Shown here: one piece after another, positions 25,898 through 39,109 of the stretch
Numbering within the stretch: the first letter of the stretch is position 1
Layout: every line of letters begins with the position of its first letter
NCBI GenBank assembly: GCA_032622095.1
Contig: CP136061.1
Location: 8,584,447-8,648,446 of the forward strand
Length of the DNA stretch: 64,000 bases
Reading direction: 5' to 3'
Source of the DNA: Siphonodentalium dalli
Taxonomy: Eukaryota; Mollusca; Scaphopoda; Gadilida; Siphonodentaliidae
Made by a program: the position numbers and the translations under genes
Notes under the pieces: generated by a model
What the model was told of the DNA's origin: nothing
Databases searched by the model: none
The model's input: only the letters and a program-made list of their open reading frames with translations

Positions 25898-27625
25898 TCT
25901 ATATATATAAAACCCGTCGTCTGTGTGTGTGTGTGTATCTGTCTGTGTGTGTATAACTCGGTCACGCTTTTGGCGCGTTTATAACTTTTCAACCATGCGT
26001 CCTATGTGGCCCAAATTTGTACCCCGACCTATAGTGTGTCATAAAAGGTGACTCACCAAATTTCACGCCGATTGGTTAAAGCAAACCTGAGATCTAACAT
26101 GGTCCCCAAATGCAGCATTTGCACTCAAGTAGACACTATTTCTTATGACGTTTGTCGAAATGACGTCATTGACGTCGAACACAAATCAATACTTGCTTTG
26201 CTATTGTAGGCGAAACTTCCATGCGCTCTACCAAAGCGTTGTTGGAAATTAATGTGTCAGTTCAGGTTCAGTGTGAATTTAGGTAACGAATGTTGATTTT
26301 GTCGCGGAAGTGCATGTATAGTGGGGTGTAGAGTCAAAACTCGAACGTTCTACCGTCGTTGGGAATGGGTGGATGTAGTGGTTTGCAGAGCCAAGACTCG
26401 AACGTTCGTCGTTGGGAATGGGTGCTATATATGGTATTTTAATTTGCCAGTTGGGTTTGAACACAAGTAAAGAATGCTGTCTTTGATACGAAAGTTGTGC
26501 ATTGAGTGTGGAATCGAAGGAGTACCGGAAAAACGTGGGTAGGCGGTACCCAGTGGGTACCGTGAACTCAGTAAATTCGCCGGAACTCAGTTGAAAAAAG
26601 CACATTCCCGGGACAGGCCTAATAATAGGGCCTACAGTGTAAACAATACTGCCGACGCTAATTAATGCTCTTTTAATCTTTCGGTTGAGTGCAAATCTGA
26701 TACAAGAATAAATGTTTAAAAGATCACAATGCGCGAAGCGCACGCGTTTTAAATTCATATAATGTGCGCGAAGCTCATAAAGGGGCTGCAGGCCCCTACC
26801 CCGCTAAATAAAGGTTCAGAATTGAGCCTGTTTCAGTCAGTATAGATTAAGTAAAATATCTCGATTGTTGCGTTCCATATATGTGCATGCATATACGTGG
26901 GTTGGGGAGATGATGGTGGGGGCAAAAATACAGTTTTATTGAAATAAAGTGTTCATACAAATGGGCCACGCAGTGCAGGGCGTGTGATCAATAGGCTGCA
27001 TGTTGAATACAGGGTCCGTTTAAAATGTGCTGCAAGCTCCCTATTTATGTGCGCGAAGCTCACGCAGTTTAAGATCATATAATGTGCGCGAAGCGCAGAA
27101 AGGGGCTGTACATAGGCTCCTCCCCTCTAAATAAAGATTCCGAATTGAGCCTGTTTCAGTTAGTATAGATAAAGTAAAATATTTTGATTGTTGCGTTCCA
27201 TATGTGCATGCATATACATGGGTCGGGGAGATGGGGGTGGGGGTAAAAATACAGTTTTATTGAAATAAAGTGTTCATACAAACGGGCCGCGCAGTGCAGG
27301 CGTGTGATCATTAGGCGGCATGCTGAATACAGGTTCCAAAGGGGGTCCGTTCAAAATATGCAGCAAGCTTCCGAATGTAGGCTCCTGAATTGAGTATGTT
27401 TCAGTTGTTGCATAGTATTTAAATAATATACTGATTTTGTTTCGTTGCGCATATATTTGTGGACTGGGTGTGTAGAAATACAGTTTTAGTGAAATAAAGT
27501 GTTGCAATGCGCATCCAGTAACAAAAAGGAGAAACATGACAATTTCATGTGTCCATGAACGCGGACACTAGAAAATAACAAAGAAAAATTATATACCCTT
27601 CATTTTGTGACGGGCAACCCCCTAG
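25898..27625 (+). mobile_element. Non-autonomous Helitron, array copy 6 (1728 bp)
   Basis: It starts TC after CTAG 25897. It ends with hairpin and CTAG at 27625, followed by host T (27626). It resembles copies 4/5 in the middle but has private changes. The outer ends of the array (A before 17234, T after 27625) fit a single Helitron-type A|T insertion. Confidence 0.9.
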
Positions 27626-30600
27626 TATTAGATATATCGATCGAAAAAATTAAGATTCAGTCTCGTGACAATCTATGGCCCGAATGACGATAATCCAACT
27701 TTTTATAAAAATATCAACAAACTGCTTTTAGACATCGGTAATACTCAAATAATCATATGTGGTGACTGGAACATCTCGCAAGATCAAGAACTTGATACCT
27801 TCAATTACAACAACATTAATAATCCAAACGCAAAAGACGCACTGAAAAATCTTGCCGCCAGCCTCGAACTCGTGGACCCATGGAGATTGAAAAATAAAAA
27901 TGAAAGACGATATACTTGGTGAAGAAAATCCCCAATTAAAATGGCAAGGTTGGACTTTTTTATGATCTCTTCAGATCTTTTAAGTTTACTCGAAACTGAC
28001 CCAGACATTTTACCTGCTTATAGATCGGACCACTCCATGATTAATCTCACACTCAAAATTAATAACTCGGAAAGGGGACCCGGATTTTGGAAATTTAATA
28101 ACTCCCTACTGTACGAAAAAGAATATGCATCGACTGTAAAAACAATCATACATGAGAATAAAGTTAGATATGGCATCACACAGCCAGATGGCACCCCCTG
28201 TCGAAAACCCCCCAACGATAACTAAACAACTATTCCTTGACGCAATGCTACTAGACATTCGTGGTGCGACAATTCAGTTCTCATCCAAACGCAAACGAGA
28301 ATCGAAGCTCAGAGAAAATAAGCTCATTTGTGATCGAAAAGAAATTGAAAATTGATCAGTCTGACAACAGTCTCGAAGAAAAAAGTTCCCTTTTACGAAA
28401 ACTTGACGAATTAGATTCAAAAATTCAAAATATGAGAAAAGATAATATTCGCGGAGCCATGATCCGGGCACGTGCTCAATGGGTCGAACAAGGCGAGAAA
28501 CCTACTAAATAATTTCTTAATCTAGAAAAAAGGAATTATGTATCTAAGACAATAACATCCCTTAACGATAACTCAGGCAACACCTTATCGCCCCAGACAG
28601 AAATCATCAATGAGGCGCGTAGCTTTTACAAAACTCTTTACGCACACCGACCGGTCCATAAGCAACAAATCAACGAAATCATCCGTAACGAAAATGTCCC
28701 CAGGCTATCCCCCAAACAATCTGAAAGCTTAGAAGGCACCCTAACCCTTAATGAACTAACTTCTGCGTTGAAACGAACAAAGAACGGCAAACGTCCTGGT
28801 CCAGATGGCTATACAGTAGAATTCTTCAAATTATTTTGGGTAGATGTAGGTCCCATTCTCTTGGAATCCCTAAATGAATCAATTACAACCGGGGAGCTGT
28901 CCATTACACAAAAACAGGGCTTGATCACTCTTATTCCAAAGAAAGACAAAGACAGGCAACTCCTAAAACACTGGCGCCCAATCTCACTGTTGAATGTGAC
29001 ATATACACTAGCATCAGCTTGCATAGCAGATAGACTGAAAAAAGTGTTACCGGTAATAATAGATCCCGATCAAACAGGCTTCCTCTCAAATAGATGTATT
29101 GGAGACAACACCAGACTCATATACGGCATTCTTCAAAAAACAGAGCAAGAATAAAAACCAGGAATGCTGCTATTAATAGTTTTTGAAAAGGCCTTCGACT
29201 CTGTATCATGGTCATTCATACATGAGTGCCTAGATTTTTTTAATTTTGGTGAATCAATCAAGTCTTGGATATCCATTTTCTACAATAATATATCCTCTTC
29301 AATTCTCATAAACGGGCATATTTTCCAAAGCTTCAATCTAGTCAGAGGCTGTCGGCAGGGTGATCCTATTTCACCTTATATTTTTTTAATTTGTGCAGAA
29401 ATTCGAGGTATTCTAATGAGACAAAACACTAAAATTAAAGGAATAATCCTCGGCGGTTTAGAATATAAAATAACACAGTACGCAGACGACACAACGCTGA
29501 TCCTCGATGGCAGTCAGGAAAGTCTATTAGAATCTTATAGTACATTAGACAAATTCGCCTCGGTGTCAGGACTGAATATCAACCACAGTAAATGTCAGGC
29601 ATCGTGGATTGGGGCTCTGAAGGGAAATACACACAACATATGCCCTGAACTACATGTACAATTCACCAACTCCTTTACTCTATTATGGATCAAATTTAAT
29701 ACCAACCTTGATAAAATATTAGATAACTACGACTCAAAGCTATCCGATATTAAGACCCTGATAAAATCATGGGGACATAGGCTATTGACTCCTTTGGGTA
29801 GAATCACGGTAATAAAATCTCTTATATTGCCAAAAATAACCCACCTATTTCAGTCTCTTCCCAACCCGACAGCATCATTTTTTTAAAACTTAAAAACGAT
29901 TCTGTTTAACTTTGTTTGGGGAGGAAAACGAGACAGAGTAAAAAGAACCCAACTCTACCAAAATTTCGAAGCAGGGGGCCTGAAAATGGTTGATGTCGAA
30001 GCTTTCAATTCATCTATGAAGATAACATGGATCCGCCGAATTATACTGAAACGGCCGAAATGGCACCCCCTTGTAGATTTACCAATAGACGAAGATCCCC
30101 TCTTTCTTGCATATGGAGGCCAATACTTAAAGCTATATTCTGCCCGCATCCAGAATCCTTTCTGGAGAGATGTCCTTATCGCCTGGTCTGAGCTATTGGT
30201 AGCAGAAAAAGAGACCCTACCCTTACTGTCTTCAATTTTATGGAATAATGAACATTTTAAAATAAATGGTTCGACACTAAATATACGGACATGGAGAGAA
30301 CATGGAATCATTTTCGTTAACGATCTTTTCCAGACTGATGGCACATTTCACACTAGACATTCCCTCTTATCGACATTTAATGTCCGAACAGATTTCATCA
30401 CCTTGCATGCACTTCTTCGACAAGCAGAAAAAAGTGTCAAAACCCTTAAACAACCTAATAATCCCCTGATGGCACCAATCCTCCCAAGTAATTACATATT
30501 AGTATTACGCAATGCGAAAGGTGGGCGCGATTTTTACAACTGTCTAGTGTCGAGAAACAAGAAACTGGACGTGTGCTCGAAATGGGAATCCAAACTAGGC

Positions 30601-31125
30601 GAGTACAACATTCCAAGGGATATTTGCTTCAAGGCCCCATTCCAGTCCACGTCTGACACTAAATTACACTGGCTTCCATTTCGTATAAACTGTAGAATTT
30701 TAGCTACCAATAAATTTATAAAACTGGCCAAGATTAGACAAAACGATCTTTGCAACCGATGTCAAATACGAGAAACGATATGCCACATATTTTGGGAGTG
30801 TCCGCATGTTCAATCATTCCTAGACAAGCTTTCCAAATGGACAATATCAAACAATTTCGCCACTCCTTTAACAAAAAAGACAATGACGCTTGGAAACATG
30901 AGTAATCGAACGGATAACATTACAAATTATTTAATTTTGATTATTAAAAACTATATTTACAAAACAAAATTTACAACGGACCAATTGTCTATGAATGCTT
31001 TAATTGCAGAATTCAACTTTAGGTATAATTGCGAAAAATACAATGCATACTGCAGACTTGAACGTAATATGTTCGATACCAAGTGGCTTCTAATGAAACG
31101 AGCACTTGAAAACGAAACCCGATAA
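27626..31125 (+). pseudogene. Tx1/L1-like LINE ORF2: end of endonuclease, reverse transcriptase, C-terminus
   Basis: It continues the LINE from 17233. The endonuclease resumes with TIYGPNDDNPTF (27665 on), IICGDWN and SDHSMI (28024 on). RT follows from 28768: NGKRPGPDGYTVEFFKLFW, HWRPISLLN, then LLIVFEKAFDSV (motif A), GCRQGDPISPYIF, and YADDTTLIL (29479). The C-terminal part ends at 31125 and includes a zinc-knuckle-like CNRCQIRETICHIFWEC. It is inactive: frameshifts lie between 27660 and 28760, there are in-frame stops at 27920, 29152 and 29884, and motif A has Val where the first catalytic Asp should be. No poly-A or microsatellite tail is obvious after 31125. Confidence 0.9.
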
Positions 31126-31570
31126 GATACAACACTTTAAAGGCCGTTCGGATATATATCTCAATATTATATTGGTAGAATAGAAAGTTGAAACATGGCC
31201 AGTCATTGACCTATTATTCGTAAACAACGAGATAATTTGTCGACAACGAACAACTCTATTAATATAGCCCCCGGCATCGAGGCTGTATCTTCTGTTTTGA
31301 CATATCCTGACTATTTCGCAGCGCTGTGTCGTGTATCGTGTCCAATCTCCCATATTTGATATCAACATATTATATGTCCATGTAACATTATATGATGACA
31401 CCATGTGACATTGATAGATTTATTGACCTCCAATATGAAGAGCTTACAATTAGTTTGTTGTGTAACACAAAGCATGCATGTATGTGCACACAGGTTAAAT
31501 AGTGACCATATATATAGAGTGCATTATGAATATACATAATATTTATACAAATATAGCGAGTTTATAGAAT
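31126..31570. other. Spacer between two LINEs in opposite orientation
   Basis: About 450 bp between the 3' end of the + strand LINE and the 3' end of the - strand LINE. It probably includes both 3' UTRs. No gene or clear tail repeat is seen. Confidence 0.5.
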
Positions 31571-34190
31571 GTCACGTCCGAAATTTCACCCGCACATATC
31601 AGTATATTGTGTTGACCGTGTCACACGGATATGGTCTGGTGTGTATTTCCGCTCACTTCTGGCAATCGTACCGCCACGCAGGCTGTGTGTAGAAATTTTG
31701 CCGTGAATATGAGTATGCGGCCCCAATTATATTGCACAGACTGAGGAGGCAATAACAAGTCAGTTCCACCTAATAAGAACGCCTGTAGTTGATCGGGATG
31801 GAGGGAGTCAAGATACACGAAAGTTTCTATGCCGAGACGATCAATTAGTTCGCACCAGAAAATATACCTCAGTTGTAGAATTTCGGCTGAATTACATGAG
31901 AAAAGTATGTGATCGAACTGAGTGTCATAGTGGTGCTTGCAGGCTGCACATGATGAATTATTCTTATATGTAGTTCTATTCAGTAATAGAGCTAGGTTCT
32001 TCAGTTCTTGAGAATGACTCGGGTTCCCGGCTAGAAGTTTCCAAATACTCCAAGTCGATAACGGATCTCTGTGTATGTGTCTATACCAATGGAAATCACC
32101 AGAGTTTGACAGTAACCATTGATTAATGTAATTAGATCGCACAGATGTGTTGATGATGCGCTTCCAGTAGTACTTCGATGGAAAGAATCCTTCGTTGAGG
32201 AAGACGTTTAGGTATTTATCAAGCCCATAAAGCTGAAGGATGTTTATTATATCTGCCGCGAAACCTGTTGTGTTGATATTGAAAAGTCTTTGCTGGTAAA
32301 CTTTGAAGACGAATATTCTCAGTGGTGTTTCTTGTGACTCTGGCAAATGGATAAGATCTCCTAAGAAAGCAAGTTTCTTCAGATGGAGCTGCTGTTTGAT
32401 GGGTTGGATTCCAAGTAATCCGAGTGACAGGTTTGTACTGGCGCTCGCTGGTAGATTCTGGATGTGTTTCACGCACTTACGGAGAGATTTTTCCAGTGTA
32501 TATGAAGTATCTTCACTTGGCGAATATAGTAGTTCGCCACCGTATAGTGCTTTTGGAATAGCAATTGTGAGGAACAGTTTTGACATCGACAGAGGCGTGC
32601 ACAATTCCAGAGCTTTTCTACCGGTAACTGTAAAGTATGCTTTCCGCATGGTATCTGCCATTTCAGTCGCACGCGTGTGGTTATGGTTGAACTTATGCTG
32701 AGTTATTCCAAGGTGGCGACATTCAGTTGTCTCAGTAATATCACTTAGGCCGATAGACCAAGTTCTTTTATTTTTGATATGTTGAGACCGAGTCTCGTTG
32801 AAGATGATGACAGCACTTTTTGTTTTCGAGAAGCAAAATCTCCATTTGGAACTGTATGAGTTGCATATCTCCAGTAATTCATCGAGTCCTGATTTGTTCA
32901 TAGCGATCAAGCAAATATCATCTGCAGTGGTCGGTGAAGTACAATTCATATTGCCTATATGTAGGCCGCGTGTAGATTTTTGAAGTATGTACAACAGTTC
33001 ATCGATGAATACCAAGTAGAAAAAGGGAGAGGTCACGGACCCTTGTCTTGTTCCTTGGAGAATGTGGAAATTATCAGACAGGCAACCATTATACAGCACA
33101 CGGCTGTAGCAATTATCATGCATGTTGGCAATAATTCGAAGAATTTTACCACTGAATCCAAGCGCGCTTAATTTAACTAAGATACCATCATGTCACACAC
33201 GGTCAAACGCTTTCTGTGAATCGAGGAAGCAAACAAACGCTTTTGATCCATTATCACCAATGTGGCAGATGGATTCTGGAACGACGAATGACGTCATGTT
33301 GCAACCAATGTGTTCTTGAAAGCCGAATTGGAGCTGATGAGGAATGAACATCGACGCGTTCTTGCTCGAGAATCGCGACATCATAACAACCTCGAAGAAT
33401 TTGTACAAAACTGAGAGCAAAGTTACTGCCCGGTAGCTGTCAGGGACATTTTTTGGTTTTGGCTCGCCTTTGTATAGTGGAATAATTACTCCGGCTTTCA
33501 TGTCTACAGGAATCCACTCATGTTTGATAATGGCGTTGAACAATTTGCACAAGACCAGGTAAACTGAGTCTGGTGCATTAATTAAGTGTTCATTAACAAT
33601 GTCATCACTCCCACCGGCTTTGTTCTTTCTAAGTTTCCTGATATGAATAGCAATTTCATCTGCTGGAATAATGTCACAGAATACTGTTGAATTGTAGTCT
33701 GCGTGAGACTTCGTCATTAATTCCGTAACAGTACTAGATACTTCAAGATCGAATTCCGGGATTTCGTGTGGACTCGGGCTATATAGTTGACTGAAGTAAT
33801 CCCGCCAACCAGATAATAAACTCTGAGTGTCCGTGTGTGCTCCATCACCAAAATCTATCCCTGTTGCTACACTTCGTTTCTGGTTGGCTGGTTTGGTCAT
33901 CCGCCAGAATGCCGTGACATCAGAGTGAGCCGCACTTTCGACATTTTGCAGGAATATATGCTCACGGCGACGTATTGCGCTTCGCAGTTCACGTCTGAAA
34001 CGACGTTTAGCGTTTTTGTAAGACACGTATGAGAGCGAATTAACAGAATGTGGCTTCCCATCGGAGATCCAGAGACGACGATTTTGTTTCACGTCGGTGT
34101 GTAACGTACTCAGTAGTGGATTCCAATATGGTTTTTTAAATGAACATACTGATTTTACACATGTGACATGTGACAGTGAGATAGTTTCCC
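31571..34190 (-). pseudogene. 5'-truncated non-LTR retrotransposon (Jockey/CR1-like RT), one nonsense codon
   Basis: On the minus strand one frame is open from about 34180 to a stop at 31621, broken only by TGA at 33193-33195. RT landmarks: RKNKAGGSDDIVNEHL, GVIIPLYKGE, YRAVTLLSVLYKFFE, CFLDSQKAFDRV (motif A, catalytic Asp kept), then the stop, then QGTRQGSVTSPFFY and TTADDICLIAM (motif C; Thr where Tyr/Phe is usual before ADD). A C-terminal CAACKHHYDTQFDHILFSC forms a zinc-finger-like motif. At the stop, a Trp codon with one base changed would fit the family (DRVWH). The endonuclease is absent, so the copy is 5'-truncated near 34190. The clade assignment is tentative. Confidence 0.85.
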
Positions 34191-34199
34191 CTCTCGCCC

Positions 34200-35529
34200 T
34201 TGAAGTATCGTATTTCTATGTGGTGTTCGGTATCCCGAGAAATGAGCAAATGCTTGCGGTACGGAACAAGCTCGATTAGGCCAAAAACAAAATGTTTGTT
34301 TCATATTACGGTGCCAAAAACTTCCAGGTAGGTAGGTAGGGATTTTTTTTTTTGGTAATATATTCCCCCCCCGAACAGTTAAGAAGTGCATTACAGCTTA
34401 CTCTTTATACTTGTGTTAATGCTGTCCATGTATATTGTAAGAAAACAGTTAATGTAGCACAATAATATGATAAGTATTGTCAATGTGGACAAACAAATGC
34501 CTCCCATGCACTCAACTATGCAGTTCTCTTGTAATTATTCTCTCAGTTTAGATTGTGGTGGAACATCTTCCTCAGAACACAATATTGACATATCAACAGG
34601 CCCAAGATGAACACCATAATAGGGCTTTTCTATGACTTTATAATAACATAACTTGTATGATATTAATTCAAACCTTACTTATATATTTGGTCATACACCT
34701 CAGGACCTAAGACATACCTCCACTGGCAGGATATCTCACATGTGCCTCAGTCAAGTTGCACAGGGTGTGAATGTTCCTCAGTCTTAGACGTCCCTCAATT
34801 GCATTGATATATAAAGACCCACACCAAACTGAAAATGGTACCGTTACCACTACACTGGCTACACCTTGACTGAGGTACCACACCTCAGCGTTGATTCAAA
34901 TTGCCCCCAACTTTGAAGTTCCTTATGCACACTGGCATTGCATGCTTGTAAGTTTTATACACTCATACAAACCAGTAGATAATTCCATGTGCTGTTTTTA
35001 AAAAGTGCCAATCCCAGATGGGTGTTTGATATGGTAGACATGCAGTCATCTTTATACTGTATCCATACTAGTAACTACGCATGAACACTATGAATCCTTG
35101 ATTGACTGGGGAGAGGAACTTTAAATTCTGATATAGAATGTCTACTACATGTATATTGCTCTCTAGCAGATAAGACTTCTGCCCACAAGAGATGGGAGTT
35201 TAACAAACAAGATTACCACAGGCATGTTTTAAAGACTGCATATTTATTGGTGAGATTGGGATTCATCTGCAACCACAAATGGACATACACGTATTTTGAT
35301 AGAAGTAAATTGTTTTTAAAAATTCCATCTAAAATTATTGCTGCTTAATGTAAACATAGTATAAAGTATATAGTTAGCGATATAGGTGTGATTACATGCC
35401 AATTACATGCATTAAACAAAATTTATAAACAATTTTTTTTTTTTTTTCGGTTTGAAATTTGTGTTTGACTTTCGTAAATGGTATAATAAATAAATCCGAG
35501 GCGGGCCGAAAAACTCGGGGCGGGCGATA
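34200..35529. other. No gene recognised
   Basis: AT-rich sequence with simple runs (poly-T near 34347 and 35431, GGTAGGTAGGTAGG at 34325). I see no exon, RNA gene or element termini. Confidence 0.5.
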
Positions 35530-36950
35530 TATTTATTATGGCCTTATGCCCTTCAACTTTTAAGCAATGTTAAAACAAAATAAAGTGGCTGTGTAGACTC
35601 CAGACAAGATGGCGTTTTTTAGACTAGGACCTAAGTCAGTTTGATACAAACTCTAGTAAAATGTATACAAGTGTATATATTTTCGTGAAGCAAAGACATA
35701 ATGACACTTTTATAGGGCAAAATTGAAACTCTTTATTCAAGATGGTCGCCAAAATGGCCGCCATAAGTTGAAAATGTGACGTTTTCTCACTTATATCTTC
35801 GTGATTAGTTTATTCTGTTTGGAACTAGTTGAGAAATGTGACTTTATATAGTTTTTTGGTATATTAACTAATCATTTGGTCAATGAAATGTGCAATTATT
35901 GGGGTCCTAGCCGCTTCAGATCCCTCAAAAATTCGATTTTACAGAATGCGGTATAAAATTTTACAAAACCCACAATTGGGATTCTAGTCATATTTCATTA
36001 AGAAATTAACATAACTTTTTAATGTAAGTGTAATTTGGTTGCCATTTTGGAAGCCATCTTGAGCAATTTTTTGACGATATTTTTGTCAAGTTTGTGATAG
36101 AAAAATCCAATATTTCTGGTGATATCAGTGGTGACAATAGTAACAATTAACGATGGTGCATCAGACATGTTAGTATTTAATGTATAGAAGGCATAATAGC
36201 CAATTATGTACATTAATCACAAACTGTAAGCGATTGCAGGGCACGCTGGGACAATATCTATCATTTTCCATATGTTGGCGGCCATTTTGGCAACCATTTT
36301 GAGCCGAAGTCACAATTTTGGTTCCAATAAGTTGGAATATTCATAGGTAATGATATACCTCACTTACATTACAAAGTTATGTTCATTTCTTTTTGAAATA
36401 TGACTAGAATCCCAATTGTGAATTTTTGTGAAATGTTATACCGCATTCTGCAAAATCGAATTCTTGAGGGATCGGAAGGGGCTAGAACCCCAATAATTGT
36501 ACATTGCATTGCTCAAATGATCAGTTAATATAAAAAATAAAGTCACATTTCTCAACCAGCTCCAAACAGAATAAACTGATCTAGAAGATATAAGTGAAAA
36601 AACGTCAATTTGCAACTTATGGCTACCATTTTGGCAGCCATCTTGAATAAAGAGTTTAAATTTTGCCCTATAAAAGTGTCATTATGTCTTGGCTTCACGA
36701 AAATATATACATTTGGAAGCAGTATACTAGAGTTCCCGCTATAATTTGCATCAAACTGACTTAGGTCGTAGTCTAAAAAATGACGGCCATGATGGCCGCC
36801 ATCTCGTGGATTTCAGGGTTTTTTTCGTCCCCGCCCGCCGATTCTCGAGCGCTGTTCGCCTCCGGAGGCGGAAATGTCTCTGGAGTCTACACGGCCACTT
36901 TTGTTTCTTGTTAACATTGCTTAAAAGTTGAAGGACATAATAAGGAACAA
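35530..36950. mobile_element. Fold-back element with inverted-repeat arms of about 500-580 bp
   Basis: The left arm (about 35530-36035) and right arm (about 36370-36950) are imperfect reverse complements over their full length. Paired words include CTTCAACTTTTAAGCAATGTTAA with its complement at 36907-36930, CATAATGACACTTTTATAGGGC with its complement near 36665, and ACAGAATGCGGTATAAAATTT with its complement near 36435. The centre is also partly palindromic (CCATTTTGGAAGCCATCTTG versus CGGCCATTTTGGCAACCATTTTG). The right arm has about 60 bp extra GC-rich sequence near 36800-36870. There is no transposase. I could not identify a clear target duplication. Confidence 0.82.
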
Positions 36951-37650
36951 AATGAGTGGAGTAAAGTTTAATCCCATGGGGGGTGCAAGGGTACCCCTAT
37001 TAGCTCCCGGACTAATTCCATATTTCCGGGCGAACATAGAATTTTGCGAACTCCTGGGTTAACGTGAACTCTCCGAATCCAAATAAACTACGTTGCAATT
37101 CATTGGTATTATTTTCTCACACCCCTACACAATTTAGCACAGGCAGCCCGTGTGGGATAGCTGGGTGAGATTTCCATGTCTCACCCAACACGTGACCAGC
37201 TGTCTCACCCTACTCACGTGACTGCGTTACCTATTTAATTAAGAGCCGGAACTAATTTCTAATACAAACGGAGATAAGCCTCCAAGATGTTAATCGAGAA
37301 GAACCTTTAACATAACCTCACTTGCAGACGCAGAGTTACACAACATGCAATATAATCGACCAATTGTCGAACAGATTCCACCACACAGAAGGCTCCAAGC
37401 GAAACTGACATTACTTGCACAATTTCGTAACACGTAAACAATAGCCGCTTCACAAATGACGAACGAAATAGTTCCATATTCGAACAGTTGTCATCGTTGC
37501 AATAAATCATCGAACGCGTCTAACAAACATTTGTTAGTTATATACACATATTTCCTTTTCTGATGGTACCGATCTGGACTTTTTTCCATTACAAACACGA
37601 GTAGTCTAGTTGTTTATACTTCATATCAATACGCGCGTTTCTGTGAATCT
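36951..37650. other. No gene recognised
   Basis: Unique-looking sequence. A segment at about 37138-37215 (AGGCAGCCCGTGTGGGATAG, CTCACCCAACACGTG) has a loose relative near 45315-45370 and 38690-38735, so it may be an old dispersed repeat. Confidence 0.4.
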
Positions 37651-38394
37651 ACACCCTAAATATAGTTGAATAAGAAGTTATACAACGTGTTGGATGAAAT
37701 TTCACACAACACTCAATCAACGTTAATTGCCCACAGCACCTATCTACGTTTATTGAACTGTTGGGTGTTGGGTAGGGTTGGATGACATTTGTTGATTGGA
37801 AAGTTTACCTAACGTTGATTGGAAAGTAAAATGGGGCAAGACGTCGTGGATACCTTTGCCGGTTTAGTATACCTTTGTTATAATTATTCTTTGTATGATA
37901 CACTGATTATGTAGGCTTTATGTGTTGAAGGTATGAGTGTAGTACTTTAGTCAAATTAGTGCCGTCAGCAGTTGTGTAAATTTGTAAACTTCAAAATTTG
38001 GCAAATATAAATAAATATACACTCAATACATAAAGCTTACATAATCAGTGTATCGTACAAAGACTACTTATAACAAAGGTATACTATACCGGCAAAGCTA
38101 TCCACGACGTCTTGTTCCATTTTCCAGTGGCTCAGGATTTTTATCACTCAGTGGTCCATCTTGTTTTGAATATTTGGAGCCAAAAACTCGCATGCTCGCC
38201 GCACCGGAAACGCGCTGCTATTGGATGACCCGGTCACGTGGCGGTTTTATCCAATGTGGTATGAAAGTAATACAACAGAAGACAGTTCATGTAATCAGTT
38301 GTGTACATCGTACTAAACTGTTGGATAATATGTACACAACAAATTCGCACCCAACGAGTTGTATACAACGTTCATCCAACTATATTTAGTGTGT
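37651..38394. mobile_element. MITE-like element with long terminal inverted repeats
   Basis: The termini are inverted: ACACCCTAAATATAGTTG at 37651-37668 and its near complement ending at 38394 (CAACTATATTTAGTGTGT). The TIRs continue inward for about 40 bp (TATACAACGTGTTGG). A second inverted pair of about 90 bp lies inside (about 37838-37928 and 38021-38110; GACGTCGTGGATACCTTTGC with its complement). No transposase is encoded, so it is non-autonomous. Confidence 0.75.
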
Positions 38395-38504
38395 ATGCAA
38401 GTGCAACGATGTGACGCATTCGTGTCGATTTCACAAGACCATGTCGATTTCACTCTAACGTATTAACCCTGCACGCACGATAGCGCGATTTGTTTTTACA
38501 GTAT

Positions 38505-38600
38505 ACAGTATATATCTTTGGTATATACCGAAATCATCCCAGATAATAACGAATATCGTATCAGATTTATCCCCGGATGTACCGTTACGAAGCTTCTGGA
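38505..38600 (+). mobile_element. Helitron family B internal fragment
   Basis: GGTATATACCGAAATCATCC and the following ~70 bp are the diverged reverse complement of 42065-42155 inside the complete family-B Helitron. Only this internal piece is recognised; neither end is present. Confidence 0.5.
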
Positions 38601-38774
38601 AATGAGCCTCTTGGGTTGGGAGAAAATGATCCATCATCACCTGGGATGTATGCATGTTAAAATCTCAACCTCGGGGCCAGATATTTGGTCCGGACACTCG
38701 GCAAGCCTCGTGTCCGACCCAAACATCTGCCCCATCGGCTGAGATTTGTCCATCACACAACGCAGGTCATGCTG

Positions 38775-39020
38775 GATAATATTAATCCCAGGTATGTGCT
38801 TAGAAGGTTGTTGTGTGGGTCGTTATTAATCCCAGGTATGTGCTTAGAAGGTTGTTGTGTGGGTCGTTATAATATTAATCCCAGGTATGTGCTTAGAATG
38901 TTGTTGTGTGGGTCGTTATTAATCCCAGGTATGTGCTTAGAAGGTTGTTGTGTGGGTCTTTATAATTATATTAATCCCAGGTATGTGCATGGAAGGTTGT
39001 TTTGTGGGTCGTTATAATTA
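38775..39020. repeat. Five-copy tandem repeat, 43-52 bp units
   Basis: Units starting ATTAATCCCAGGTATGTGC begin near 38781, 38824, 38874, 38918 and 38970. Length varies through a small TATAATATTA insertion between units. It is open in one frame only because of the repeat. Confidence 0.9.
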
Positions 39021-39109
39021 TTTAAAACACTTCAGTCCCATCAATCAGACCAAATTTGGAACAATCGGAAATTTCACTTGCAACAATTTAATTAATTTCA
39101 TTGGAATTT

